Assembly: GCF_000429545.1 (NCBI RefSeq)
Contig: NZ_AUCB01000011.1
Coordinates: forward strand, 1-64,000
DNA length: 64,000 nt
Reading direction: 5' to 3'
DNA from: Arenibacter certesii DSM 19833
Lineage (GTDB): Bacteria > Bacteroidota > Bacteroidia > Flavobacteriales > Flavobacteriaceae
A program made the position numbers and the translations under genes. The notes beneath the pieces are model-generated. The model did no database searches. It worked only from the letters and a program-made list of their open reading frames with translations, and had not been told where the DNA came from. How positions within the stretch are numbered: the first letter of the stretch is position 1; the number at the start of each line of letters is the position of its first letter. Shown piece by piece: positions 1 to 8,572 of the stretch.

Positions 1-239
1 TGTTGATCCTGGATGACTTTGGACTGGCTCACTTGGATAGAAAACAGCAAATGGACCTGATGGAGATCATTGAGGACCGGCATGGAAGATCATCTACCAT
101 TATTGCAAGTCAACTTCCTGTGGGAAGCTGGTACGATATTATTGGAGAAGCAAGCATCGCTGACGCGATATTGGACCGACTGGTACACACCTCTCACCGG
201 ATAGAATTAAAGGGAGAAAGTCTAAGAAAAAAACTGTAA
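1..239 (+). CDS. istB: IstB-like ATP-binding transposition helper, 3' part
   Basis: This is the C-terminal part of the IS21 helper ATPase, which assists the IstA transposase in target choice. The frame is already open at base 3, so the 5' part lies before the window. The visible protein begins with the Walker B strand LILDDFG, continues with an ASQLP segment, and ends with the typical IstB tail LDRLVHTSHRIELKGES. The TTG at position 3 is an internal leucine codon, not a start. The gene is followed directly by the IS terminal repeats. The family assignment is strong. Confidence 0.88.
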   Translation, partial: LILDDFGLAHLDRKQQMDLMEIIEDRHGRSSTIIASQLPVGSWYDIIGEASIADAILDRLVHTSHRIELKGESLRKKL

Positions 240-325
240 TATTGTCATTAACTTATCTTTTTGACCAAAATCCTTAGGGGGGTCAGTATGGCCAGAATAG
301 GGGGTCAACATCACCAGAATATCCA
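1..325 (+). mobile_element. IS21-family insertion sequence, right end (partial)
   Basis: The window opens inside an IS21-type element: the 3' part of istB is followed by the element's right end. That end holds two tandem 22-bp units (278-299 and 300-321), each starting GGGGGTCA and ending CCAGAATA, as in the multiple terminal repeats of IS21 elements. I place the tip at the CA of TATCCA near 325, because IS21 ends usually finish in CA; this boundary is inferred. The left end and istA lie outside the window. Confidence 0.75.
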
Positions 326-605
326 GCAAATTTCAGAACTTTTCCGTGAAGTAGATGGAGAAGTTGGTTCCCTATCAAAATTCATTGGAGTTAGTAAGGA
401 TACTAAAATCTACCGTTTACCTTTATCAACCCGCGCAATGAACGTTTTAAAAGCTATGGATGGTATAGATGTATTGGAAGGTACTACCGAGGATCTAGCG
501 AAGATTTCCTTGCGGGATCTTTTAAAAACTCCACATGCCGGTCACAAAACTATCGATGAGTTTCAAGAGCTTTGTTTGTTTGTAAACCTTCCGATGAAAA
601 GGTAG
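261..605 (+). pseudogene. RNA polymerase alpha-CTD-like protein, 5' end replaced by IS21
   Basis: The C-terminal half resembles the helix-hairpin-helix C-terminal domain of the RNA polymerase alpha subunit: LSTRAMNVLK followed by DLLKTPHAGHKTIDE matches the pattern of an alpha-CTD (ELLKTPNLGKKSLTE in E. coli). The first ~22 codons are translated from IS21 terminal repeats, so the original start has been lost and the present reading frame is a chance fusion. Small alpha-CTD-like proteins occur on Bacteroidetes mobile elements, but their role is not clear to me. The gene converges on the XRE-like gene with only 10 bp between the ends. Whether the fused frame is expressed is unknown. Confidence 0.6.
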
Positions 606-615
606 CACCTTGACT

Positions 616-1014
616 TTAAATCTTCTTCTTAAACTCTGTCAGGGCATTAACAATGGCCGTCTCCAAGTCTCTGTACTCCTCTTGAACATCTGCCTGGTAC
701 ACCACATTTTCCCCAATATTGTCTTTAGGAATAAATTCGTTGTCCTCAGAGAGAATCCATGCGGGGTTATAGCCCAAGGAATAGTAATACAGAATCAATT
801 TTATGGTAGTTAGGGAAATGGCCCCACGTTCTACATTAACCAAGGTATTATAGTCCATATCAAAACGTTCGGTAATCGATTTAATGGAAAAAGCGCTTGA
901 ACGCTTGTTGCCAGTATCCTTTTCTATCAATTCTTCGCGAATAATCTTTAAACGTTCGCTGATATACGCAAAATCCTCAGTGGAGGCTCTCATCATCTCG
1001 TCTATATCTTTCAT
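616..1014 (-). CDS. XRE-like helix-turn-helix regulator
   Basis: The protein has 132 residues. The central part (about 25-95) looks like a Cro/C1-type HTH: residues around FSIKSITERFDMDYNTLVNVERG read like the recognition helix region of XRE proteins, followed by LYYYSLGYNPAWIL, typical of XRE-type regulators on Bacteroidetes elements. It is the first gene of the minus-strand mobilisation block if read from the right, and ends 20 bp after the coupling-protein gene, so it is probably the last gene of that transcript. A role in controlling transfer genes is inferred from position. The start ATG at 1014 is the only reasonable one. Confidence 0.55.
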   Translation of the reverse strand: MKDIDEMMRASTEDFAYISERLKIIREELIEKDTGNKRSSAFSIKSITERFDMDYNTLVNVERGAISLTTIKLILYYYSLGYNPAWILSEDNEFIPKDNIGENVVYQADVQEEYRDLETAIVNALTEFKKKI

Positions 1015-1034
1015 GTATATTATTTAATTGTTTA

Positions 1035-3560
1035 TTACTCCTTATACATTTCTATTGGATAGCTTGAATATAAGGTTTCCAAAATTCCCAAATAACCATT
1101 AACCACGTCCGTTTGGTTGATCGCTGAAACTTTTTCAAAAATAGGTATTTCATGTTGCCTACGAAAAGCATCCGCCAACTCCTTACTTGGCATACTGCGA
1201 TATTCTTTTATAAAATCTTTAGCAATATCTTCGTTTTTCTCCAGAGAGGCCGCTATTTCATCGGTTATTTTCTGTTTGTCAAAAACTGCCAACTTTGGTT
1301 TATTTCCCGTACAACGAATGTACTCCCGTTCGACAAGCAAATTGATATCATGGATTACCTTCATGAAATTAGCGTCTAGAACTTTATCTATTTCTTTTTC
1401 TATGTACATTCGATCGACCAGCGCAGTAATATATCCTTCTAATTTTTGTATAGCATCAGAATCATCTTTTGTTATTTCCTCCAACTTTTGAAGGTGGTCG
1501 AACAATTTCAGTTCAAGAGCCAAAGGAATAAACTGCATTCGTTGTATATGATTACCGTATTGTTCTGTAGCAAATTTTTGGGTGTAGTTAGTATAAAAGT
1601 CTAAATAATTAGTCTTACTAAAATCAAGATTTTGCACTATCTCAAAAAAGTTAAGACTGTGAATCAGTTTTAGTTTGGACTCCACTAATTCCTGATGATT
1701 TTTACTTTTAAATTTGGTATGGATAGGTATTTCGTATTTCCCTTGGATCTTTTTGGATTCCATATTGGGTTTAAGCAAACCAAAACACAGTTTTTGTTCA
1801 ATTGGATTTTCAAAGGTATCTGCCACAATCCCTCCGAAGTGGCCTGTAGACATACTGGTGATCTTGCTTTTTGGCAGCAATTCCGAAAGGATAGTGCTAA
1901 AATTGACTGTAGTATCATTGTTGGATATTGCCTTGCTCTTTTTTTCTTGATGGATACGCCCAAATATTTCGCTGATCCTACGTGCTGTTTCCCCTTTAGC
2001 GGCCCCAGTAAATACATTAGAGCAGTTGTCGAAGATGACTTCCGCCAATTCCCTACCGTAATCTGCTATCAACTGCGTAATACTTTGAATGCCCAACACC
2101 GAGGCCACATAATGAGACCTTCCAGTATCGATTATCTTTCGCAGGCCCATTATGAAAACCGTTGGTAGTTCATCTAAAATAAGACCTAATGGCCTACAAC
2201 CAGGTTTGTTTACTACCTGTAAAATCTTATTGATATACAGGCCTATTGGAGCGGCATAGATTTCTGAACGGTCGGGATTATTCTGAATACAGACTATTTT
2301 TGGTTTTTGTGGATTATTGATGTCCAACCTAAAATCGTTACCGGTCATGATATAATAGATTTCCTTGCTGGCCAGCAAGGAAAGGGATATCTGGGCACTT
2401 GCGGTTTGGCCGGCCAACTGCTGACCTGCTTGCCGTTCCATGGCATCTTTGAAAGGAATCATCAAACTACGAACTTCTACCTCCGTCATCATAATTTCCA
2501 ATAAGTATTCAATGTTTATAGTGGATAACGTAATGACATGGGGCAGAGTGCAGATATTTTCACCAGTTTCTTCGGATTTCTTCTTCAAGTACCAGATAAG
2601 ACCTGAAACAAAGCTAATGGCACTTTTGGAAAAGAAATCACTGCGTTTTATCCATTCCTTGTTCAGATTTTTCATGATAATAGTAGCTGCATCCGCGGCA
2701 TCGGTCTGGTTACGCATTAAATATGGGTCAATGGGGTTACAGCGATGCGATTTCTCAATATTATCAAAACTCAACGTATAGAAAACAGGTAGTGTGGAAA
2801 GCTCGTTGGCATCGATTGTGCGTTCCTTTTTTCTGCGCCAATAGTTATAAGCGACCTTGCTAAGCGTATCGAACTTAAAATCATATATCAATAGCGTAAA
2901 GTTCTTTTCTATCATTTGCTCTATAATTTCTTCGATCAAGGCAAAGGATTTCCCGCTACCTGGAGTGCCTATGACCAATAAAGCACGGAATAGGTTGACA
3001 AAATTTATCCATCCTTGCCGTAGTTGGCCTTTGTAGTGGTACTCATAGGGAATGTTTACGGAATACTTGGTATCTATGCGATCTTCCATTTGCCGAAACG
3101 TTTCGTTCTGGTCATTGAAAGGATCATTTTCTGCCTCATTTGAGAAGTCTATCACTTGGAAAAGATGTACTGAACCGGAAATGGATAATAGAAAACCGAT
3201 ACTATATAAAGTCAAGGAACACCAAAGTAAATTGAGATGATAGACTTTAAAATAACCTGTGATAAATAAAAGTAGACACCCAATTAAAAAATATGAAAGA
3301 CCCACTATTAAAGAACGGTTCTCTTTTTTCCTGGGATTATAAAGCATTACCGCCCCTAAAATGACCATCACTAGTATAACTCTACTGGGTAATGGCTCTC
3401 GTAAAGCTTTAAATCGGTTAAGGAAATCATGGATAATAACGGAGAGTTGTGAATCCCATTCCAGATATTGCACAATCGGGTAATAGGTCATAAATCCTAT
3501 TGTAGCAAATAAGGTTGCCGATAGTAACATTGCCGAGAATGCAAGATTCTTGTCATTCAT
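1035..3560 (-). CDS. Conjugative coupling protein (TraG/VirD4 type, MobC-like)
   Basis: This 841-residue membrane ATPase would link the relaxosome to the type IV secretion channel. Four hydrophobic segments fill residues ~5-30, 60-75, 83-103 and 110-132. Walker A is GTPGSGKS (198-205) and Walker B is LGLILDE (458-464). The stretch GIQSITQLIADYG and the following NCSNVFTGAAKGETARRI are characteristic of the MobC/TraG proteins of Bacteroidetes conjugative elements. The C-terminal 200 residues are charged and helical and are probably cytosolic. Its presence implies that the surrounding element is or was transferable, although no relaxase is visible in the window. Confidence 0.85.
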   Translation of the reverse strand: MNDKNLAFSAMLLSATLFATIGFMTYYPIVQYLEWDSQLSVIIHDFLNRFKALREPLPSRVILVMVILGAVMLYNPRKKENRSLIVGLSYFLIGCLLLFITGYFKVYHLNLLWCSLTLYSIGFLLSISGSVHLFQVIDFSNEAENDPFNDQNETFRQMEDRIDTKYSVNIPYEYHYKGQLRQGWINFVNLFRALLVIGTPGSGKSFALIEEIIEQMIEKNFTLLIYDFKFDTLSKVAYNYWRRKKERTIDANELSTLPVFYTLSFDNIEKSHRCNPIDPYLMRNQTDAADAATIIMKNLNKEWIKRSDFFSKSAISFVSGLIWYLKKKSEETGENICTLPHVITLSTINIEYLLEIMMTEVEVRSLMIPFKDAMERQAGQQLAGQTASAQISLSLLASKEIYYIMTGNDFRLDINNPQKPKIVCIQNNPDRSEIYAAPIGLYINKILQVVNKPGCRPLGLILDELPTVFIMGLRKIIDTGRSHYVASVLGIQSITQLIADYGRELAEVIFDNCSNVFTGAAKGETARRISEIFGRIHQEKKSKAISNNDTTVNFSTILSELLPKSKITSMSTGHFGGIVADTFENPIEQKLCFGLLKPNMESKKIQGKYEIPIHTKFKSKNHQELVESKLKLIHSLNFFEIVQNLDFSKTNYLDFYTNYTQKFATEQYGNHIQRMQFIPLALELKLFDHLQKLEEITKDDSDAIQKLEGYITALVDRMYIEKEIDKVLDANFMKVIHDINLLVEREYIRCTGNKPKLAVFDKQKITDEIAASLEKNEDIAKDFIKEYRSMPSKELADAFRRQHEIPIFEKVSAINQTDVVNGYLGILETLYSSYPIEMYKE

Positions 3561-3650
3561 GATGAATCTAAGGTGTTACGGAAATTAATTTAGTGTATTA
3601 TTAAAACATATTGATTCTCCTTTAATTCTATTGATAAGGGTCCATCGGTA

Positions 3651-5207
3651 TCATTTTATAAAGTTTTGTAAATCATTGTTCTTCTTTATTTTTTCATTCC
3701 TTTTTTCAGGAGTAAGAGGGACCTTTTCCTTTAGGTGTGCGCTAATTTCATTTAAGGGAATGGTATAGTTAAATTTAAGTCCAAAATCGCATTCCACACT
3801 ATTGTTGTGTACAGCCTTTATAATGCCAATGTTGGGAGTACCATGAGGCCCATTTATTTTTTTCAATTCAATTTTATCCCCAATGGCCATTTCATTCGGG
3901 CTAACGGTTTCCATCTTAATGTATTTCTCCTTCTTGGAGTCCCTAAGGTCATCATTCCAATCCTTTCCTTTAGATTTATGAATAGTGGTCCTAAACGGTA
4001 GATAAAGTTCGCTAATGGTCTCTAATAAGGCTTTGAAAAGGTTTTTGTCTCCGTCAGCCTGAATGGTATTAATAATTTCTTGCAAGTAGAATTCCAATAG
4101 AATCTTGTCCGAAGTTATTGCCCATTTGACTAAATTGAACATAAGTTTTTCCCTTTTGAAATAGGCAGTCAATTTTTCTTCTATAAATGTGGCCTGATTG
4201 TTCAATAAAACCCCATCGCCTGTAGAGTAGTTAAACAGTAGGCTTACATGTCCGTTTCTATAAGAATATTCCACAGATATGTTCGGATTATAAAGGTTCA
4301 TAAGGCTGGAAAATAACATTATGTCGAACTCATAACCTTTGATGTCATTGTCCATGATGGATATTAAGGTCACCATATTTGACTTTAAGTAAGGTTCGGT
4401 TAACTGACCGAAAAACTGTAATTTTTTTTGATACAAATTTCCACTAAATGAGACATAGAAATTATCGGGACTACCATGGAGTTCGTGGTAGGAGAGGAGG
4501 TCTAAGCTACTTTCCGCGACTATAATTTTTGAAGGTTCCTTGATGGGGCTGGAATGGAATAGGAAATGATCCTTTTGATTCAGTACCAGACGAAACTTTT
4601 TTATTTTGTTGTCGCTTCTGCTTCTATATGATTTGTTGTAGAGAATGTAATTTTGGGGATTACCGTCCAAATCGTACTTTGGAAAGGCAATGTTGGCTAT
4701 TTTATTGACATTTTCCCCATTGGGATAAGCATTATATATACGACCTTTAAATATTGGATCGTTTAAAGTTGTCCTAGAAATACCTCGTTGTATCCTTAAA
4801 TAACTGGAGTTACTTAAAGCAGCAATAGTAAAATTATCCTCCAAGGATTTTTTTGTTGCATTGGTATTTCGTACTTCCATAGGGATATTACCCAAATAAC
4901 CAATCCCATTTACAATTTCTAGTCCGGCTTGCACCGCCTTGTAAAAATTAGTATTTCTGAACATCAAATACCTGAAAAAAAGTCCTTTATCCTGGGAGTC
5001 GTTTCGATTGAAATAGGTTACTGGGGCCCGGGCCGTTTGCAGAACAATGCGATCTCTATCGTTTTTGAATTCCATAGAACCTGCACTTTTCTTTATTAAC
5101 TTATATCCATTCTGATGTAAGTACATAGGAAAATTGGCCTCTGCATTGATTTTCGAAATCAATCTTTTATAATGATCAGGGTCATCTATATAGTTTGGGC
5201 TTTGCAT
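3651..5207 (-). CDS. Toprim-domain protein of mobile element (primase/mobilisation-like)
   Basis: I place the start at ATG 5207 (518 residues); the longer frame to 5237 needs a TTG. A Toprim fold is indicated by AESSLDLLS (E232) followed by ISIMDNDIKG with the D286/D288 pair, the acidic residues that bind magnesium in primases, topoisomerases and related nucleases. The N-terminal ~150 residues resemble the CHC2/DUF3991-like region that precedes Toprim in Bacteroidetes mobilisation proteins. The C-terminal ~90 residues contain a lysine-rich tail. The likely role is DNA processing or priming during transfer. It sits between the coupling protein and the DUF3945-like gene on the same strand. Confidence 0.7.
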   Translation of the reverse strand: MQSPNYIDDPDHYKRLISKINAEANFPMYLHQNGYKLIKKSAGSMEFKNDRDRIVLQTARAPVTYFNRNDSQDKGLFFRYLMFRNTNFYKAVQAGLEIVNGIGYLGNIPMEVRNTNATKKSLEDNFTIAALSNSSYLRIQRGISRTTLNDPIFKGRIYNAYPNGENVNKIANIAFPKYDLDGNPQNYILYNKSYRSRSDNKIKKFRLVLNQKDHFLFHSSPIKEPSKIIVAESSLDLLSYHELHGSPDNFYVSFSGNLYQKKLQFFGQLTEPYLKSNMVTLISIMDNDIKGYEFDIMLFSSLMNLYNPNISVEYSYRNGHVSLLFNYSTGDGVLLNNQATFIEEKLTAYFKREKLMFNLVKWAITSDKILLEFYLQEIINTIQADGDKNLFKALLETISELYLPFRTTIHKSKGKDWNDDLRDSKKEKYIKMETVSPNEMAIGDKIELKKINGPHGTPNIGIIKAVHNNSVECDFGLKFNYTIPLNEISAHLKEKVPLTPEKRNEKIKKNNDLQNFIK

Positions 5208-5273
5208 TGGAAAGAAGTAAAATAGCCGACATGCCAAGCAGGTCGACTATTATATTGAGTTAGTATAAATGGA

Positions 5274-6116
5274 TTACATGCTTAAGGCGTTATTAAGCTG
5301 ATTCTTTTTTTTTTCGCCTTCAGCGGTTACATTTTCCTTGGCTTCTTTCTCCTTTACATTGGTTTTGTCCAAATTTCTGTAGAGAAAACGTTGGCCTTTG
5401 GCACTCCATCTGACCATATAGGTTAAAGGTCCTTTTTGTGTCTTTCTAATAGTGATTTTTACCTCTTCCCCCTTGTTCAGGTTTTCTGCTTGTTGTTTGG
5501 TCAATATTTGACCCAAAACGTACATGTTGGCAGAGAGAGCAGATTTTGTACGGATGTCGTTCAGTTTTGGCTCATAATAGGCAAGTTTTTGAAATGTATC
5601 GCCGTTTAAGGAAGTGCCGGTGAACTGAATGGTTTTGCCCTCGTTCACCATATCATGGTATTCATCCTTGGTAAATTGATATTGGTAGGCATTCGCTTCT
5701 TCTAGCTTAACCTGTTCCTTACGTTTAATCTGTACGTCTAGTCTGGAACCGTAGGTGGAGTTATATAACATTTGAACCATCTTGATCGATTCCTTCAATT
5801 TACCATCATTGATGTATGTGGTTTCGATCAACTGCTCCTTTCCTTCTAGAATAGACTCTTGAATGTTCGGTTCCAGTTTTTCAAAACTTATAAAGGCCCC
5901 TTCCATACGTCTTTTCGTGTCGGCCTCAGCAAATTGTTGATCCAAACTTTTTCGGACTTCAACATTCCTACTGTTCTTTAACATTTCAAAGGACGGATTA
6001 TTACGGGATTTTATTTTGAAGGTTTTATCATCTAAAGATACCGCCTCGCCCTTTTGCCAAACCTGGTTGACATTGACGAATACTTTCTGAATCGTGTTTT
6101 CTACTTGCTTTTCCAT
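5274..6116 (-). CDS. DUF3945/DUF4099-like mobile-element protein
   Basis: The protein has 280 residues, is soluble and has no signal peptide. The part around residues 145-245 (FTKDEYHDMVNEGKTIQF, LTKQQAENLNKGEEVKI, YMVRWSAKGQRFLYRNLD) resembles the repeated 'L-t-k-e-q-l-G' modules of DUF3945/DUF4099 proteins common on Bacteroidetes conjugative elements. Their biochemical role is unknown to me. The lysine-rich C-terminus could bind nucleic acid (inference). The start ATG at 6116 is preceded by a copy of the leader motif TTCCGTAAC (minus strand). Confidence 0.55.
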   Translation of the reverse strand: MEKQVENTIQKVFVNVNQVWQKGEAVSLDDKTFKIKSRNNPSFEMLKNSRNVEVRKSLDQQFAEADTKRRMEGAFISFEKLEPNIQESILEGKEQLIETTYINDGKLKESIKMVQMLYNSTYGSRLDVQIKRKEQVKLEEANAYQYQFTKDEYHDMVNEGKTIQFTGTSLNGDTFQKLAYYEPKLNDIRTKSALSANMYVLGQILTKQQAENLNKGEEVKITIRKTQKGPLTYMVRWSAKGQRFLYRNLDKTNVKEKEAKENVTAEGEKKKNQLNNALSM

Positions 6117-6120
6117 TTTT

Positions 6121-6208
6121 GAGTGATTTTTAATTGTTACGGAATTTGAATTTGTTACATTTGAATAACTTTCAGATCAGGAGTGATTTGTGAGTTACGG
6201 AATTTGAA
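6121..6208. repeat. Direct repeat upstream of minus-strand transfer genes
   Basis: Two near-identical blocks occur at 6121-6150 and 6181-6208. Each has GAGTGATTT, a short spacer (6 or 4 nt), then GTTACGGAATTTGAA. The core GTTACGGAA occurs again at 3574-3582, just upstream of the coupling-protein start. On the coding (minus) strand the core reads TTCCGTAAC. This could be a regulator-binding or leader element shared by the two transcripts (inference). Confidence 0.5.
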
Positions 6209-6239
6209 GGAAAGAGGGCGGGAGCGCCCTTTTTCCATT

Positions 6240-7463
6240 TTATAGGGCAATTCTATATTCTTTCAATTGCACCTCCTTCCCTTCACTGACTTGATTTTGA
6301 GTGTTTTCCCATTCAGTATACCAATTGTCTGACTTTGGCTTTAGAATATCTATCGTTTTGTTGAGATAGTTTTTGTAATACGACCAAACCAATAATTTGA
6401 TCGCGTTGGATTCTAGGGGTAACCGAACCTTAATAACTTCGTTGTCCTTGGAAATCATAATACTGTATTTGTTTAACCTTTTTTGGTTTATTATTTTGTT
6501 GAATTTCAAAAAGCTTTTGCTCAGCTCTTTATTGTAACGCCTTGTATGGTCGTATAGTCGGGTGAACGATTTTTCATTTCCCATAGGGAATCGCAATAAC
6601 ATATCTCTATCGGTCAAGGTTAAATTAAAATCAGCATCGTTTGTATAGGATATAAAGTGGAGGTCCCGTAAATACCCTTCTATTTTTTTATTTCCCGTAA
6701 AGCTTAAAAATAGTTTGTCCACTTTCGTTAGCCTTTGTATCTGGAAAAGTATATCGGTTGTTTGGGAATTGATTGTTCCCAACGCCATATACACTACATT
6801 TTTTAATTGAAATTTATTATGGAAGGCCAAAGCTTCCTTGGGGTCACTAAAAAGAAAAAGTCCCTCTATTTTTTTTGGGATATTGGAGTACCAAAGAGAA
6901 TGTTTTATAGCTGATTCCCCATAGGGAACCACCTTATTACCCATATCTTGGAAGTATCCGCAGACCTCATTCTGCAAATTGAACAAGGGAAATAGGGGGG
7001 TACCTTCATCGTTTTGGAATACACGATCCATAAAGGGCGTAGAGATGTCCACCCCCTGATAGAGATTCCCCAAAGCTTCTTCCAGCGGTAATTGGTAGGA
7101 TAAAAAATGATTAAAGTTCTTTTGAACTATTTTAAGCGTGTTGTCTGGGTTATTCGATATCAATAGCCCTTCGGTTTTCAACACTTTGTTATAATAGTTA
7201 TCCAGCTTATCCCATATCAGTTCTTTTCCTTCTGATTCAACCTTTGATACATATTCGGTTATTAGGTCGGATGCAGAAAGTTTTTCATGTGGACGTTGTA
7301 CTTTATAATAGAAATATCCTATTTCGGTATTTATAACTACATAGTGATCCCCACTGTTTTTAAATAAATGGTGGGTATTATTGGATTGCACGAGTCGGAA
7401 CCCCAAATGTTCAAAGAGATTTGGAAGGTGTATCAGGTGGTCTTTGTTAAGCCAGTTATTCAT
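6240..7463 (-). CDS. Degenerate Toprim-like protein of mobile element
   Basis: This 407-residue protein has the same layout as the Toprim gene at 3651-5207: an N-terminal part with GFRLVQSNNTHHLFKN comparable to GYKLIKKSAGSMEFKN, then a Toprim-like region at ~198-270 (EGLFLFSDPKEALAFHNKF, KLFLSFTGNKKIEGYL). The catalytic DxD pair is absent in the second motif, so the fold is probably retained without metal chemistry. It may be a structural or DNA-binding partner of the active copy (inference). The start ATG 7463 lies back to back with the M23 gene. Confidence 0.5.
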   Translation of the reverse strand: MNNWLNKDHLIHLPNLFEHLGFRLVQSNNTHHLFKNSGDHYVVINTEIGYFYYKVQRPHEKLSASDLITEYVSKVESEGKELIWDKLDNYYNKVLKTEGLLISNNPDNTLKIVQKNFNHFLSYQLPLEEALGNLYQGVDISTPFMDRVFQNDEGTPLFPLFNLQNEVCGYFQDMGNKVVPYGESAIKHSLWYSNIPKKIEGLFLFSDPKEALAFHNKFQLKNVVYMALGTINSQTTDILFQIQRLTKVDKLFLSFTGNKKIEGYLRDLHFISYTNDADFNLTLTDRDMLLRFPMGNEKSFTRLYDHTRRYNKELSKSFLKFNKIINQKRLNKYSIMISKDNEVIKVRLPLESNAIKLLVWSYYKNYLNKTIDILKPKSDNWYTEWENTQNQVSEGKEVQLKEYRIAL

Positions 7464-7479
7464 CCTATTATTAAATATG

Positions 7480-7508
7480 TTGTTATTTGTATTATATTAG
7501 TAACTTTG
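7480..7508 (+). promoter_or_regulatory. Bacteroidetes-type promoter of the M23 gene
   Basis: TTG at 7480-7482 and TAACTTTG at 7501-7508 are separated by 18 bp and match the -33/-7 (TTG, TAnnTTTG) promoter of Bacteroidetes. Transcription would start near 7515, so the peptidase should start at ATG 7526 rather than at the upstream TTG/ATG-like codons. Confidence 0.5.
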
Positions 7509-7525
7509 CGTATAAATACAAATAT

Positions 7526-8365
7526 ATGGTTTTTTTTGATTACACAAGGTCATGGAGAAAAAAATCGGGTATCACCAAACCAAAACCGGATAAATCTTTT
7601 GGAAAGAAGGAGCTTGCTTATTTTCTCTTGCTTATTCTTATGTGCCTGTTCTATATAATATGGCACAGTCCTTTTGTTTCAGAACAACGACTTGAGGACA
7701 GTGCGGCAACAATTGACCGGTATGGAGAACGACTTAAAGTGAATCTAGAATCAAACTCAACTGGTGAGAACCTTACAGAAAGGGAACGTGATCAATTGTT
7801 AATGGCCATCGAAGAACGAATAGTTGGTTTTCTATACCAAATTCCCGATTACTCTTACATAAGCTCTTTGGAGACATACCTACAGTACCGGCCTAAGTTA
7901 TTAGAGCAATTTCCATCAGCCGTCCCGTTGGAAAAAGACAATTTTACTATTACAAGCAACTATGGCATTCGTGTCCATCCTATTACCCGAAAAGAGAAGA
8001 AACACTATGGTATAGATTTGGCCACCACGCCAGGAAAAAAGGTATATGCATCGGCATCAGGTACCATCCTGGATATCCTATATTCCAAAAAAGGTTATGG
8101 AACACACATTATCATTAAACATCGCTTTGGATTTGAAACATTGTATGGACACCTTAACAAAGTCCTTGTCCGAAAGGGTCAAACAGTAGATCAGCATGAA
8201 ATCATTGGTATGGTAGGTAATACAGGGAATTCTACGGGATATCATCTGCACTATGAGATATTAAAAAACCAAGTGAAAATTGATCCGCTAGCTTCCTTTG
8301 ATCTTAAAAAGAAGATTTACGATGAGTTGTTCATGGGTAACCTGGAAACGGAAGGAGAGAAGTAG
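7526..8365 (+). CDS. Membrane-anchored M23 family metallopeptidase
   Basis: From ATG 7526 the protein has 279 residues: a short basic cytosolic tail, one membrane segment (about 30-47) and an extracytoplasmic LytM/M23 domain (140-255). The zinc motif HYGIDLA (H160, D164), GYGTHIIIKH, LYGHLNKV (H209) and YHLHYEI (H240, H242) are all present, so the enzyme should be an active peptidoglycan endopeptidase. The upstream frame to 7487 is open, but a promoter -7 box at 7501-7508 lies inside it, which argues for the later start. On a conjugative element such an enzyme could open the wall for the transfer apparatus (inference). It is divergent from the Toprim-like gene. Confidence 0.85.
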   Translation: MVFFDYTRSWRKKSGITKPKPDKSFGKKELAYFLLLILMCLFYIIWHSPFVSEQRLEDSAATIDRYGERLKVNLESNSTGENLTERERDQLLMAIEERIVGFLYQIPDYSYISSLETYLQYRPKLLEQFPSAVPLEKDNFTITSNYGIRVHPITRKEKKHYGIDLATTPGKKVYASASGTILDILYSKKGYGTHIIIKHRFGFETLYGHLNKVLVRKGQTVDQHEIIGMVGNTGNSTGYHLHYEILKNQVKIDPLASFDLKKKIYDELFMGNLETEGEK

Positions 8366-8572
8366 GTGCTTTTCTTATTATTTATAATACTATAAGCTCC
8401 TATTGCCAAAAGTTAGGATTTATAAGTTAATGTGATTCTCGGAAATAAAAGCTTCTATAATGTCCTGTAACAATTTGAAAAAGCCTGAAAATCGAGTTCA
8501 TAATTATGATTCGATTAAATTCCATTTTACAATTCTTATTTTTAGCTGGAAAATGTACACTATAGCCGAAAC

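Noticed and set aside
1117-1491. Plus-strand frame antisense to the coupling-protein gene
   Set aside because: It is a shadow of the coupling ATPase, which has strong motifs over its whole length; several similar shadows were left out.
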